Part shown: positions 1 to 9,414 of the stretch, piece after piece | Layout: the number at the start of each line of letters is the position of its first letter | Position numbering within the stretch: the stretch's first letter is position 1 | Assembly: GCA_024398715.1 (NCBI GenBank) | Contig: JAKSIP010000001.1 | Location: 62,001-126,000 of the forward strand | Length of the DNA: 64,000 bases | Origin: Bacteroidaceae bacterium | GTDB taxonomy: Bacteria; Bacteroidota; Bacteroidia; Bacteroidales; Bacteroidaceae | Direction: 5' to 3' | Notes under the pieces: model-generated | What the model was told of the DNA's origin: nothing | The model's database searches: none | Seen by the model: only the letters and a program-made list of their open reading frames with translations | Position numbers and translations under genes: made by a program

Positions 1-668
1 GAGAACTGCAGAGCCGTCCTTATGTTGATATTACCATTGACGTATTGGAACGCTACGGAATAAGTGTCCGGTTTGAAGATAACGCAATTCTTGTTCCCGG
101 AGGCCAGCATTACCATGCTGTGGACAGTGTCTGCCCCGCAGACTGGTCCAATGCGGCATTTCTTGATTTCTTCAATTACATTGGCGGAAAAGTCAACGTT
201 ACCGGACTGGATTCCGATTCCTTGCAGGGAGACCGTATCTATAAAGAGTGTTTCCGGATGCTGGATAACGGCTTTTGTACAATCGATGTCAAAAACTGCA
301 TAGATTTGGGCCCTGTCCTGTTCACAATGGCTTCAATAAAACATGGAGCCACATTTGTCAACACCAGACGTTTGCGTATAAAGGAAAGTGACCGTGTTGC
401 CGATATCTGTACTGAGTTGGCCAAAACCGGTGCGGAATTCCGGATTGAAGAAAACAGTGTTACCATAAAGCCCGGCACATTGACGGACCAGACACCGGAA
501 ATTGAATTTGATTCGCATAACGATCACCGTCTTGCAATGAGTCTGGCGGTGTTGGCATCGGTTTTCGGTGCAACAGTCAAAGATTGTGGGGCAGTGGCCA
601 AGAGTTTCCCCGATTTCTTTGAAAAAATTCAAAAGTTGGATATTTTTGCAGAATTATATGAAAAATGA
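1..668 (+). CDS. aroA: 3-phosphoshikimate 1-carboxyvinyltransferase (EPSP synthase), C-terminal part
   Basis: This is the 3' part of a gene that begins before the window; the reading frame is open from base 3 to the stop at 666-668. EPSP synthase joins shikimate 3-phosphate and phosphoenolpyruvate in the cytosolic shikimate pathway. The visible part carries family hallmarks: RRLRIKESDR (the RxKESDR substrate-binding segment) and DSHNDHRLAMSLAV (the DHR-A motif near the C-terminus), followed by a typical short tail. The frame upstream of the first possible TTG at 45 is also clearly protein-like, so no start should be placed inside the window. tyrA begins inside its last codons, so the two genes are almost certainly cotranscribed. 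Confidence 0.95.
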   Translation, partial: ELQSRPYVDITIDVLERYGISVRFEDNAILVPGGQHYHAVDSVCPADWSNAAFLDFFNYIGGKVNVTGLDSDSLQGDRIYKECFRMLDNGFCTIDVKNCIDLGPVLFTMASIKHGATFVNTRRLRIKESDRVADICTELAKTGAEFRIEENSVTIKPGTLTDQTPEIEFDSHNDHRLAMSLAVLASVFGATVKDCGAVAKSFPDFFEKIQKLDIFAELYEK

Positions 669-1503
669 GAAAATACTTGTTGTAGGATTGGGTATGATTG
701 GCGCTTCTTATGCGTGCAAACTCAAACTGAAAGGAATGTATGTAGGAGGAATTTCTGCAAGACAGTCCACAATAGATTATGCGCTTGAACATGGCATAAT
801 ACATGCAGGCAGCATTGAAGTTACAAAAGAATTTGTAGAACAGTTTGATATCATAATTTCGGCTTTATATCCCAAACTGTTTATTGAGTGGGTAAAGAAG
901 TTTCAGGACTATTTCAAGCCCGGCGCAATTCTGACAGATACAACAGGTGTGAAGGGTAGTGTCTTGTATGAAATCCAGAGTTTTCTGCGCAGTGATGTTG
1001 AAATGATAGGGGCGCATCCTATGGCCGGTCGGGAGCTGTCAGGCATAGAAAGCATGGATATCCATATTTTTGACGGAGCCAATTATCTTATTACTCCTAC
1101 GGAAAAGAATACACAACATGCTGTTGGTGTTGCAAGAGAAATTGGAGAAATTCTGGGTTTCAAAAGGATATCTGTCCTCTCTCCGCTGGAGCACGATGAG
1201 ATGATTGCTTTCCTGAGCCAGCTCACGCACTGCATTGCCGTAAGTCTTATGTGCTGCAAGGAATCCAAACATCTGGTGGAATACACCGGAGACTCATTCC
1301 GTGATCTGACACGTATTGCCAACATAAATGAAAATATGTGGTCAGAACTGTTCCTTATGAACCGTACGCAGTTACTGGAACAGATGACAATCTTTGAGAA
1401 AGAGTTTGCAAAACTGCACAAAGCTCTTGAAGAGTGCGATGCCGAAACAATGAAAGAAATGATGCGTTTATCAACAACAAGAAGAAAATTATTTAACAAG
1501 TAG
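658..1503 (+). CDS. tyrA: Prephenate dehydrogenase
   Basis: This 281-residue protein is predicted to oxidise prephenate to 4-hydroxyphenylpyruvate with NAD(P)+, the tyrosine branch from chorismate. The N-terminus is a Rossmann fold with VGLGMIGASYA (about residues 9-19), and GAHPMAG (about 118-124) matches the conserved catalytic His region. An all-helical C-terminal domain with SQLTHCIA follows. A longer open frame reaches back to 568, but the ATG at 658 puts the nucleotide-binding motif at the normal distance from the start. It overlaps the end of aroA by 11 bases, indicating translational coupling. No chorismate mutase or ACT domain is visible, so regulation by tyrosine through such a domain is unlikely. 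Confidence 0.9.
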   Translation: MKNEKILVVGLGMIGASYACKLKLKGMYVGGISARQSTIDYALEHGIIHAGSIEVTKEFVEQFDIIISALYPKLFIEWVKKFQDYFKPGAILTDTTGVKGSVLYEIQSFLRSDVEMIGAHPMAGRELSGIESMDIHIFDGANYLITPTEKNTQHAVGVAREIGEILGFKRISVLSPLEHDEMIAFLSQLTHCIAVSLMCCKESKHLVEYTGDSFRDLTRIANINENMWSELFLMNRTQLLEQMTIFEKEFAKLHKALEECDAETMKEMMRLSTTRRKLFNK

Positions 1504-1505
1504 AT

Positions 1506-2543
1506 ATGGAAACAATGAATATGGATTTCAAGAGGGTTCTGCCTACCCCCGAAGAAATCAAAGATATGTACCCTGTAGATGACAATCTGCATTCAATAAA
1601 GGTTGCCAACGACAATTCAATCAGAGACGTTTTTTTGGGCAACAGCGGAAAACTGCTGCTTGTGATAGGCCCCTGTTCGGCCGATAGGGAAGATGCCGTT
1701 CTGGATTACATTACCCGTCTGCGCGGTCTGCAGGAGAAAGTAAAGGATGTCATTACTATTGTGCCGCGCGTATATACCAACAAACCCAGAACAACCGGAG
1801 ACGGATACAAGGGAATGCTGCACCAGCCGGACCCGAACAGCAACTCCGATATGCTGAAAGGACTTATTGCCATCCGTAAATTGCACATGAGAGTACTCAA
1901 ACAGACAGGATTCTCATGCGCTGACGAAATGCTTTATCCTGAAAACCACAGCTATCTGTCAGATCTGTTGTCTTACGTAGCTGTAGGAGCACGCAGTGTT
2001 GAAGACCAGTTCCACCGTCTTGTTGCCAGCGGACTGAATATACCTGTAGGAATGAAGAATCCTACCAGCGGCGATTTGACTGTAATGCTGAACTCAATAC
2101 ATGCCGCTATGCATTCACACACATTCATATACCGTGGCTGTGAAGTTGAAAGCAAGGGCAATCCGTTCACTCATGCCATACTGCGCGGTAGTGTCAACAA
2201 ACAGGGCGTATCAATACCAAACTATCATTATGAGGATATGATGCATCTTGCCGAAAAATACTCTGAATCACATCTGCTCAATCCGGCTCTTATTGTTGAT
2301 GTAAACCACTCCAATTCCGGAAAGCAGTTCATGGAACAGATACGTATTTCAAAAGAGATTCTGCATTCAACCAGACACTCGCAGGATATCCGCAAGCTTG
2401 TAAAAGGCCTTATGATAGAGTCTTACATAGAAGACGGAAACCAGAAGATTGGAGGAAACGTTTACGGACAGTCTATTACAGATCCATGTCTTGGTTGGGA
2501 AAAAACAGAACGTTTGGTTCTTGACCTTGCAGAATTGAGATAA
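1506..2543 (+). CDS. 3-deoxy-7-phosphoheptulonate (DAHP) synthase, type I
   Basis: The 345-residue protein catalyses condensation of phosphoenolpyruvate and erythrose 4-phosphate, the first step of aromatic amino acid synthesis. It is the AroF/AroG/AroH-like class: IGPCSADRED, VPRVYTNKPRTTGDGYKG (substrate phosphate binding), VGARSVEDQ, GMKNPTSGD, DVNHSNSGKQ and YGQSITDPCLGWE are all visible. It lacks a fused chorismate mutase domain, unlike the bifunctional KDOPS-like enzyme common in Bacteroides. Three in-frame ATGs lie at 1506, 1515 and 1521; the first is used here, two bases after the tyrA stop. Together with aroA and tyrA it forms a tyrosine-oriented operon. Confidence 0.92.
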   Translation: METMNMDFKRVLPTPEEIKDMYPVDDNLHSIKVANDNSIRDVFLGNSGKLLLVIGPCSADREDAVLDYITRLRGLQEKVKDVITIVPRVYTNKPRTTGDGYKGMLHQPDPNSNSDMLKGLIAIRKLHMRVLKQTGFSCADEMLYPENHSYLSDLLSYVAVGARSVEDQFHRLVASGLNIPVGMKNPTSGDLTVMLNSIHAAMHSHTFIYRGCEVESKGNPFTHAILRGSVNKQGVSIPNYHYEDMMHLAEKYSESHLLNPALIVDVNHSNSGKQFMEQIRISKEILHSTRHSQDIRKLVKGLMIESYIEDGNQKIGGNVYGQSITDPCLGWEKTERLVLDLAELR

Positions 2544-2587
2544 TATTACTATATTCGCCATTATTAAGTCATTAAAATATATAGGTT

Positions 2588-4330
2588 ATGGATAACGAAT
2601 TGTTGCAGTTAGTTGAGAAAAAAGCTCAGGTATGGCTTGGAAACTCTTTCGATGAGAACACACGTGCTCAGGTAAAGGCTATGCTTGACAAACAGGACAA
2701 GTCAGAACTGATAGACGCATTCTATCAGGATCTTGAATTCGGAACAGGCGGTTTGCGCGGCATTATGGGTGCAGGTACCAACCGTATGAATATATACACA
2801 GTAGGTATGGCCACACAAGGTCTTGCGAACTATCTGAAAATAGCTTTTGCAGACCGTAAGGAAATAAGCGTGGTTGTTGGCCATGACTGCCGCAATAACG
2901 GTGTACTGTTTGCCGAAACCGTTGCAAACATATTCAGTGCCAACGGCATAAAGGTCTATATGTTCGATGCTTTGCGTCCTACACCTGAGGTCTCTTTTGC
3001 AGTCCGTTATCTGAAATGCCAGAGCGGTGTGAACGTGACCGCAAGTCACAACCCGCGTGAGTACAACGGTTACAAAGCATATTGGGAAGATGGAGCCCAG
3101 GTTCTTGCCCCGCATGACAAAGGCATTATTGACCAGGTGGCAAAAGTCCGTATTGAAGACGTAAAGTTTAACGGCAACAAGTCTCTTATCCAGATAATTG
3201 GAGAAGAAGTTGACAAACCGTATCTTGATGCAATAAAGACAGTCTCAATTGATCCTGAAGTCATAAAACGCAATAAGGATATAAAACTGGTATATACTCC
3301 GCTGCATGGTTGCGGACGTGTCATTATACCGCGAGCTCTCAAAATGTGGGGCTTTGAGAATGTCAACACAGTTCCGGAACAGATGGTTGAAGACGGCAAT
3401 TTCCCAACTGTGGTATCGCCAAATCCCGAATATGCCGAGGCTCTTACAATGGCCCTTAATCTGGCAAAGAAACTCGATGCCGACCTTGTGATGGCATCGG
3501 ACCCTGATGCCGACCGCGTGGGCGTAGCCTGCAAGGACAACAAGGGAGAATGGGTACTTATCAACGGCAACCAGACCTGTATGATATTCCTGTATTACAT
3601 CATAACCAACTACAAGGCACTTGGCAAGATGACCGGAAAGGAATTTGTGGTCAAGACCATTGTAACAACAGAGGTAATTAAGAAAATTGCAGATAAGAAC
3701 AGTCTGCCTATGTTTGACTGCTATACCGGCTTCAAGTGGATTGCCAAAGTGGTAGCGGACGAACTTGCAAAAGGCAACAGATATATTGGTGGCGGTGAAG
3801 AGAGCTACGGCTTCCTTGCTCAGGATTTTGTACGTGACAAGGATGCTGTCAGTGCCTGCTGTCTCATTTCGGAGATTGCAGCATGGGCCAAAGAACATGG
3901 CAAGACACTGTATGAATTGCTGCTTGACATCTATGTTGAATACGGTTTCAGTCAGGAAGGCGCTGTCAGCGTTGTAAAACCCGGAAAGAGCGGTGCCGAT
4001 GAAATCAAGGCTATGATGGAACAGTACCGTGCCAATCCGCCAAAGACACTGGCCGGAGAAAAGGTTATCCTTATCAAAGACTTCAAACTGCTCAAACAAT
4101 ATAATCAGGACGGTTCTGTAACACCGTTGGTAATGCCTGAAACCAGCAATGTTCTGCAGTATTTCACTGCCGCAGGTGACAAGGTATCGGTACGTCCTTC
4201 CGGTACGGAACCAAAAATCAAGTTTTACATGGAAGCCAAGTTGCCAATGGGCAGCCGTGCCGAATATGATTCTCTTAAAGTGAAAGCCCAAGAGAAGATA
4301 GAAGTAATGAAAAAAGACCTGGGAATATGA
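2588..4330 (+). CDS. Phosphoglucomutase/phosphomannomutase
   Basis: This 580-residue cytosolic alpha-D-phosphohexomutase is predicted to interconvert hexose 1- and 6-phosphates and so supplies sugar nucleotides for envelope polysaccharides. All four active-site segments are present: TASHNPREYNGYK with the phosphoserine at residue 153, the metal-binding DPDADRVG (305-312), the sugar-binding GGGEESYG near residue 400, and the C-terminal phosphate-binding RPSGTEPKIKFY. Length fits the larger PgcA-like subfamily. Whether glucose or mannose phosphate is preferred cannot be told from sequence. The stop codon overlaps the start of the next gene (ATGA at 4327-4330). Confidence 0.93.
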   Translation: MDNELLQLVEKKAQVWLGNSFDENTRAQVKAMLDKQDKSELIDAFYQDLEFGTGGLRGIMGAGTNRMNIYTVGMATQGLANYLKIAFADRKEISVVVGHDCRNNGVLFAETVANIFSANGIKVYMFDALRPTPEVSFAVRYLKCQSGVNVTASHNPREYNGYKAYWEDGAQVLAPHDKGIIDQVAKVRIEDVKFNGNKSLIQIIGEEVDKPYLDAIKTVSIDPEVIKRNKDIKLVYTPLHGCGRVIIPRALKMWGFENVNTVPEQMVEDGNFPTVVSPNPEYAEALTMALNLAKKLDADLVMASDPDADRVGVACKDNKGEWVLINGNQTCMIFLYYIITNYKALGKMTGKEFVVKTIVTTEVIKKIADKNSLPMFDCYTGFKWIAKVVADELAKGNRYIGGGEESYGFLAQDFVRDKDAVSACCLISEIAAWAKEHGKTLYELLLDIYVEYGFSQEGAVSVVKPGKSGADEIKAMMEQYRANPPKTLAGEKVILIKDFKLLKQYNQDGSVTPLVMPETSNVLQYFTAAGDKVSVRPSGTEPKIKFYMEAKLPMGSRAEYDSLKVKAQEKIEVMKKDLGI

Positions 4331-5925
4331 GAATAAGACACTTGTTAGCCTTTCTTTTATGTGTTGTGCTGTTTGGTTCCTGCCATAACAGCACTTTGCA
4401 TGTAATTGCAACAAGCGATATTCACGGAGATTTCTACTCCTATGATTTTCTGAACAGGAAAGAAACGGAAGGCGGTCTGGCGCGTGTCAGTACATGGCTG
4501 AAGACATGTGGAATAAGTAAGAATAATCTTATTTATGTTGATCTTGGCGATATTCTGGCAGATACTCCTGTTACATTTTATGATAAAACTGCAAACTATC
4601 AGGATAAGCTTGCCGCTGCTACGGCAACAGATTTCATGAAATGCAGTGTATCTGCTTTCGGCAATCATGATCTTGAAGTGGGCATAAGCCACTATGAACG
4701 TTTCTTTATGCATCTGTCCCATCCTGTCATATGTGCAAACATGACATATGATGGTTTGGACGATACATATTTGCCACCATATTATATAATCAAACGTAAA
4801 GGAAAACGTATTGCTTTCATAGGAATGCTCACAACAGAAGTCAGCGAAAAAATTCCCGGTTCCGTATTGTCCGCATTCCAGGTGAACAGTATCCAACAAT
4901 CAGCCGCATTCTGGGCAGAATATGTAAGAACAAAAGAGAATCCCGATGCCGTTATCGGACTATTCCATGCAAGTCTGTCAGAAGTGATAGGGACAGGCAT
5001 ATCCGTTCCTGGTTTTGATGCAATCCTATATGGTCATGACCATATACCCTACATTGAAAAATATGAGACAATGTACGGAGAAAAAGACAGTATCATATTG
5101 GCAAATCCCGGCAACGGCGGAAATAATATTGTTGATCTGACTCTGGAATTTTCAAAAAAAGAGAAACCTGTTGTCAGTGCCGAAATGATTTCCATGAATG
5201 GTGTTGGAAGGGATATGGCTATGCTTGAAATGTCAAAGTCAAGAATTGCGGAGGTCAGCAGTTATCTTGATTCCGTAGCAGGAACATTCAATACAGACGT
5301 AAATACACGCAACTATCTGGAAGGTCCTACAACATACTCGGATTATGTGCATACTCTGTTGAAACTGGGTACACAGGCCAAAGTGTCCATTGCATTCCAT
5401 TCGGTTGGGAATATTGACGTTCCCAAAGGAAAAGTGACAATGAGAGATTTCTTTGAACTGTTCCCATATCCAAATTACATTTCAACAGTAATTTTCACAC
5501 CGGAACAGCTCAGAATGATATTGGAGTATTCAATAAGTCTGTTTTACAATAACAGCACCCGCTCTCTTGAAGAAGGCTATGCAGGTGTGGAGATAAACCG
5601 TTTCCTTTCCATATCCGGAATTGACTATGTGGTTGATCTTTCAAAACCTTATGGAAAAAGAGTGAAATTCCTGTGCTATACCGGCGGAGAAGAGATAAAG
5701 GAAACACACAAAATACGTGTGGCAGTAGATAATTATCTCATTAATCCGTCTCACGGAGTCATTCACGGAGCATTGGGCCTTTCCGCAACAGACCTGCGCA
5801 GAATGGTTATGCTTGATTGTGCTGCAGACATACGTTTTCTTGCCGTTACTCAGGCTTGTCTTGCAAAAGACAAAGGAGAGACAGTCAATATTGTAAAATC
5901 GGATAACTGGCATGTTGTCAAATAA
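4327..5925 (+). CDS. 5'-nucleotidase/2',3'-cyclic phosphodiesterase-like lipoprotein
   Basis: This 532-residue secreted metallophosphoesterase has a signal peptide ending in the lipobox LFGSC (Cys about residue 19), so it is probably a membrane-anchored periplasmic or surface lipoprotein. The N-terminal calcineurin-like domain shows ATSDIHGDF, DLGD, GNHDLE and GHDH, the usual dinuclear metal ligands. The C-terminal half resembles the 5'-nucleotidase substrate-binding domain, including an NIDVPKG-like segment and an FPYPN segment. The likely role is salvage of nucleotides outside the cytoplasm. It is translationally coupled to the upstream mutase by a 4-base overlap. Confidence 0.88.
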   Translation: MRIRHLLAFLLCVVLFGSCHNSTLHVIATSDIHGDFYSYDFLNRKETEGGLARVSTWLKTCGISKNNLIYVDLGDILADTPVTFYDKTANYQDKLAAATATDFMKCSVSAFGNHDLEVGISHYERFFMHLSHPVICANMTYDGLDDTYLPPYYIIKRKGKRIAFIGMLTTEVSEKIPGSVLSAFQVNSIQQSAAFWAEYVRTKENPDAVIGLFHASLSEVIGTGISVPGFDAILYGHDHIPYIEKYETMYGEKDSIILANPGNGGNNIVDLTLEFSKKEKPVVSAEMISMNGVGRDMAMLEMSKSRIAEVSSYLDSVAGTFNTDVNTRNYLEGPTTYSDYVHTLLKLGTQAKVSIAFHSVGNIDVPKGKVTMRDFFELFPYPNYISTVIFTPEQLRMILEYSISLFYNNSTRSLEEGYAGVEINRFLSISGIDYVVDLSKPYGKRVKFLCYTGGEEIKETHKIRVAVDNYLINPSHGVIHGALGLSATDLRRMVMLDCAADIRFLAVTQACLAKDKGETVNIVKSDNWHVVK

Positions 5926-5941
5926 TCTGTAACTTGGATAT

Positions 5942-6412
5942 ATGAATAAAACATGTATGATACTATATTGCGGCCTGTTTCTGCTGTCAGGTTGCAAAAC
6001 AACGGAAAGTGCCTACCGCATGGCATATGAAAAGGCTGTCTCAAACAATGGAACAACCAGTCCTGCACCTGCAGTACAGCAGGCTCCTGCACCGGCTCCT
6101 GTTGAAGAGGTAAATGTCCGTTCCGAATATGTAAAGACAGTAACCGGGACAGACGATTTGGACCATTTCAATGTGGTATGCGGCAGTTTCGGTCTGAAAA
6201 CGAATGCCGATGCCTTATGCAAATCTCTCTCTGACCAAGGCTATCAATCACGTGTGGTATACAATGAATCTGCAAGAACATACCGTGTCATATGTGCAAC
6301 AGCCGATACCAAAGCCGGAGCTGTTGAAGCAATGAACGCATTCAAAAATAAATTTGCAGATAATCCTGATTTCCAGAAATCTTGGATATTGTACAAAAGA
6401 GACGATAGATAA
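5942..6412 (+). CDS. SPOR-domain lipoprotein
   Basis: A 156-residue protein with a short signal peptide and lipobox LLSGC (Cys about residue 19), a Pro/Ala-rich linker (PAPAVQQAPAPAPVEE) and a C-terminal SPOR domain (about residues 70-150: FNVVCGSF, YRVICATA). SPOR domains bind denuded glycan strands of peptidoglycan, often at division sites, so the protein probably sits in the periplasm attached to a membrane. Its TAA stop overlaps the ATG of ruvX by one base. The specific partner is unknown. Confidence 0.85.
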   Translation: MNKTCMILYCGLFLLSGCKTTESAYRMAYEKAVSNNGTTSPAPAVQQAPAPAPVEEVNVRSEYVKTVTGTDDLDHFNVVCGSFGLKTNADALCKSLSDQGYQSRVVYNESARTYRVICATADTKAGAVEAMNAFKNKFADNPDFQKSWILYKRDDR

Positions 6413-6825
6413 TGGGACGGATACTTGCCATTGATTACGGTACAAAGCGGACGGGTATTGCCGTTACTGATCCGTTGCGTATTGTTCCCGGTGCACTTGA
6501 TACCGTACCGACGCACACATTGGTGGATTTTCTGACAGAATATTTCAAGAAGGAACCTGTAGACACCATCGTAATAGGTTATGCCAAAAATATGGATAAT
6601 ACCGATGCCGCCAGTATGAAACAGATTCATCCTTTTGTAAACCGCATAAAGAAACTGTTTCCGGATAAGGAACTTGTAATGCAGGACGAACGGTTTACAA
6701 GCGTATTGGCCCACAGGACAATTCTTGACAGCGGTATTGGCCGAATGGCAAGACGTGACAAACCGTTGGTTGACAGGATCTCCGCAACAATAATTTTGCA
6801 ATCTTATATGGACACATTAAAATAA
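6412..6825 (+). CDS. ruvX: Putative pre-16S rRNA nuclease / Holliday junction resolvase-like (YqgF)
   Basis: A 137-residue RNase H-fold protein. ILAIDYGTKRTGIAVTD at the N-terminus is the family signature with the first catalytic Asp, VIGYAKNMDN matches the VGxP-type loop in position, and QDERFTSV holds the conserved DER(F/L)T segment. The family is known for processing the 5' end of 16S rRNA in E. coli and is often annotated as a Holliday junction resolvase. It overlaps the preceding gene by one base and is followed after six bases by def. Confidence 0.92.
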   Translation: MGRILAIDYGTKRTGIAVTDPLRIVPGALDTVPTHTLVDFLTEYFKKEPVDTIVIGYAKNMDNTDAASMKQIHPFVNRIKKLFPDKELVMQDERFTSVLAHRTILDSGIGRMARRDKPLVDRISATIILQSYMDTLK

Positions 6826-6831
6826 AACAAT

Positions 6832-7389
6832 ATGATATTACCTATTTATACATACGGCCAGTCCGTATTGAAAAAAGAAACAGAAGAAATAGACAAAGAT
6901 TATCCCAAGCTTGGAGAACTGATAACCAATATGTTTGAAACTATGGAAAAGAGCGACGGGGTAGGGCTTGCCGCACCTCAGATTGGTCTTTCCATAAGAC
7001 TCATAGTAATAGGTCTTGACTGTCTGGCCGAGGATTTTCCCCAATACCGTAATTTTAACAAAGCGTTCATCAATCCATATATAGAAGAGTACGGACCTGA
7101 AACAGATTCATACGAAGAAGGTTGTTTGAGTTTTCCCGGTATTCATGAAAAGGTAGTACGTTCTACAAAAGTACGGGTATCTTATCAGGATGCGGATTTC
7201 AACGAACACGATGAATGGATTGACGGATTCCTTGCAAGGGTATTGCAGCATGAAATTGACCATCTTGACGGGACCTGTTTTGTTGACCGTCTGTCTCCGT
7301 TGCGCAAACAGATGGTAAAAGGAAAGTTGAAGAATCTGCATGACGGGAAATTCTATTGCGATTATAAGGTGAAGCCTTTGAAAAAATAA
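6832..7389 (+). CDS. def: Peptide deformylase
   Basis: This 185-residue metalloenzyme removes the N-formyl group from nascent proteins at the ribosome. All three conserved motifs are present: GVGLAAPQIG (43-52), EEGCLSFPG with the metal-binding Cys, and QHEIDHLDG with the HExxH-type ligands. Length and start are standard. It sits between ruvX and a TPR protein in a closely spaced run. Confidence 0.96.
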   Translation: MILPIYTYGQSVLKKETEEIDKDYPKLGELITNMFETMEKSDGVGLAAPQIGLSIRLIVIGLDCLAEDFPQYRNFNKAFINPYIEEYGPETDSYEEGCLSFPGIHEKVVRSTKVRVSYQDADFNEHDEWIDGFLARVLQHEIDHLDGTCFVDRLSPLRKQMVKGKLKNLHDGKFYCDYKVKPLKK

Positions 7390-7392
7390 ATA

Positions 7393-9330
7393 TTGCCTGT
7401 GAGAAAATGGCGTAGAATAATATTCGTAACAATATTTGCCGCATTGGCCTGTGTGGGAACCAAAGCGCAAATCAATACTGAGCGCATGCTCAACATGGGC
7501 CGTAGTGCGCTTATGACTCAGGATTATGTTCTCGCCATGAGTTATTTCAATCAGGTGATACAAGCCAAACCGTTTTTGCCTGAACCATATTTCCTGCGCA
7601 GTGTAGCCAAATTCTACCTGGAAGACTGGCGAGGAGCGGAAGCGGATTGTAACGTGGTCATTGAAATGAACCCGTTTGTAAAAGATGCGTACGAATTGAG
7701 AGGCCTTTCATTTATGCACAGAGGCAATTTCGCTATGGCAAAAAATGATTTCAGAGAGGCACTTGTGTTGGATCCGCATGCCGAGTCATACATGCACAAT
7801 CTGATAGTATGCCATCTTAATCTTGATGAGTGCGATTCGGCATTGATATGCATAGACAGACTGCTGGCCATCAAACCCAAATACACTCCGGCCATGTCCA
7901 TGCGTTCACAGATCATGCTGCAGCGTAACGATACGGCATCGGCTCTGGCAGACATAAACAGAGCTCTGGAAATAGACCGCTACAATGCTGACCTGTATTA
8001 TACAAAGGCTATAATTGTTGGACAGAGCGGCCATTTTGAAGAATCAGAACAATTGTTTGACACAGCCATATATCTTAATTCCTGGACTTCTGTCTATTAT
8101 TTGAACCGTGCTCTGGTGCGCTACAATCTGAACAATCTGAACGGTGCCATGGCAGACTACGATATGGCTGTCAATATTGATCCGTCAAATATTACCGCAT
8201 ATTACAACCGTGGTATATTACGTGCCCAAGTAGGAGATGACAACCGGGCCATAGAAGACTTTGATATGGTAATAGACTACGAACCGGACAATTATATGGC
8301 CATTTTCAACCGTGCTTTGCTGAGACGAACCACGGGCAATCTCAAAGGAGCCATCCAGGATTTCACTGCCGTTCTTGAAGAGTATCCCACATTTCTATAC
8401 GGGTTGCAGTTGCGCGCGGAAACCCGTCAGATGACAGGCGATATAAAAGGAAGTGAACAGGACCAGTTCACATTGCTCAAACTCAGAACGGAAGGACTGG
8501 ACAAGAACGATACCATATCAACTTCCGGCAGGACAAGAAAACAGGGGGACAAGAATGTCAGGAACTACCGCAAGCTGATAGTCTCAGATACGCCTGACAA
8601 CAATCAGAACTTTGCCAGCGAGTACCGCGGAAGGGTTCAGAACAAGAATGTGGATGTTACATTGATAGATTCCTATTGTTTGACATTCTATACATCGGAC
8701 AGTCCGGTTGACAGAGTTGTACGTTACAGCAACGATATCTCTGCGCTTGAGACAGAATCCTTCCTCCCGCAACTGAAAGTGTGCTGCTACGATGTTCCTT
8801 TGTCAAAAGTGGATATAGAAAATCTGTATTCATACATCAGCAAGCTTTCAGCATCAATCAGAAAGAAACCTACAGTCATGCTGCTGGTTTCACGTGCAAT
8901 ATGCCATTATCTGCTGCATGATTATGAGAATGCCATGAATGATTGTATTGATGCCATTGTACTTGACGGTGACGATATGTGGGCGGCATATTTCTGCCGT
9001 TCCGTTGTACGCCAGAGAACTGCAAGAGACAGAATGGATTACAATATGATTCTGTCAGACCTTGACAAGACTATAGATCTTGCACCCAATTTCCAGTATG
9101 CATATTACAACAGAGCCAATATGTATGCAGAGTCAGGCAACTACAAAGAAGCCATAGAAGATTACACAAAGGCCATTTCCATTGACAAGAATATGCCGGA
9201 ATCTTACTTTAACCGTGGCATCATATACGTTTTGTCAAAAGAAGAGAACAAAGGCATTACAGACCTGAGCCGTGCCGGAGAATTCGGCATATACCAGTCA
9301 TACAATATCATAAAGAGAATTACCCAATAA
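7393..9330 (+). CDS. Secreted tetratricopeptide-repeat protein
   Basis: A 645-residue protein with a signal peptide (hydrophobic residues 9-20, cleavage near TKAQ) and many TPR units. Degenerate and clear repeats cover about residues 30-380, with YYNRGILRAQVGDDNRAIED as one clear example, and again about 490-640 (YYNRANMYAESGNYKEAIED). A non-TPR stretch of about 100 residues separates the two arrays. TPRs mediate protein-protein contacts, so this is probably a periplasmic scaffold. The start is TTG at 7393 or GTG at 7399; no suitable ATG precedes the signal peptide. The partner is unknown. It lies 3 bases after def. Confidence 0.85.
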   Translation: MPVRKWRRIIFVTIFAALACVGTKAQINTERMLNMGRSALMTQDYVLAMSYFNQVIQAKPFLPEPYFLRSVAKFYLEDWRGAEADCNVVIEMNPFVKDAYELRGLSFMHRGNFAMAKNDFREALVLDPHAESYMHNLIVCHLNLDECDSALICIDRLLAIKPKYTPAMSMRSQIMLQRNDTASALADINRALEIDRYNADLYYTKAIIVGQSGHFEESEQLFDTAIYLNSWTSVYYLNRALVRYNLNNLNGAMADYDMAVNIDPSNITAYYNRGILRAQVGDDNRAIEDFDMVIDYEPDNYMAIFNRALLRRTTGNLKGAIQDFTAVLEEYPTFLYGLQLRAETRQMTGDIKGSEQDQFTLLKLRTEGLDKNDTISTSGRTRKQGDKNVRNYRKLIVSDTPDNNQNFASEYRGRVQNKNVDVTLIDSYCLTFYTSDSPVDRVVRYSNDISALETESFLPQLKVCCYDVPLSKVDIENLYSYISKLSASIRKKPTVMLLVSRAICHYLLHDYENAMNDCIDAIVLDGDDMWAAYFCRSVVRQRTARDRMDYNMILSDLDKTIDLAPNFQYAYYNRANMYAESGNYKEAIEDYTKAISIDKNMPESYFNRGIIYVLSKEENKGITDLSRAGEFGIYQSYNIIKRITQ

Positions 9331-9343
9331 GTAATCAAAATTA

Positions 9344-9374
9344 TTGCAATTGAGTGCAAATATTTGTACTTTTG
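9344..9374 (+). promoter_or_regulatory. Bacteroidota-type promoter of the thrS operon
   Basis: TTG at 9344-9346 and TACTTTTG at 9367-9374, separated by 20 bases, match the Bacteroidota sigma factor consensus (TTTG, 19-21 bases, TAnnTTTG). Transcription would begin near 9380, about 35 bases before the thrS ATG. Confidence 0.75.
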
Positions 9375-9414
9375 CAGGATTTTAAAGAATATCAGATAAA
9401 AAGTACTTTATTAT

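Noticed and set aside
3245..4414. 389-residue minus-strand frame
   Set aside because: It is antisense to the phosphoglucomutase gene, with Cys/Tyr/Phe-rich composition typical of a shadow frame and no family resemblance.
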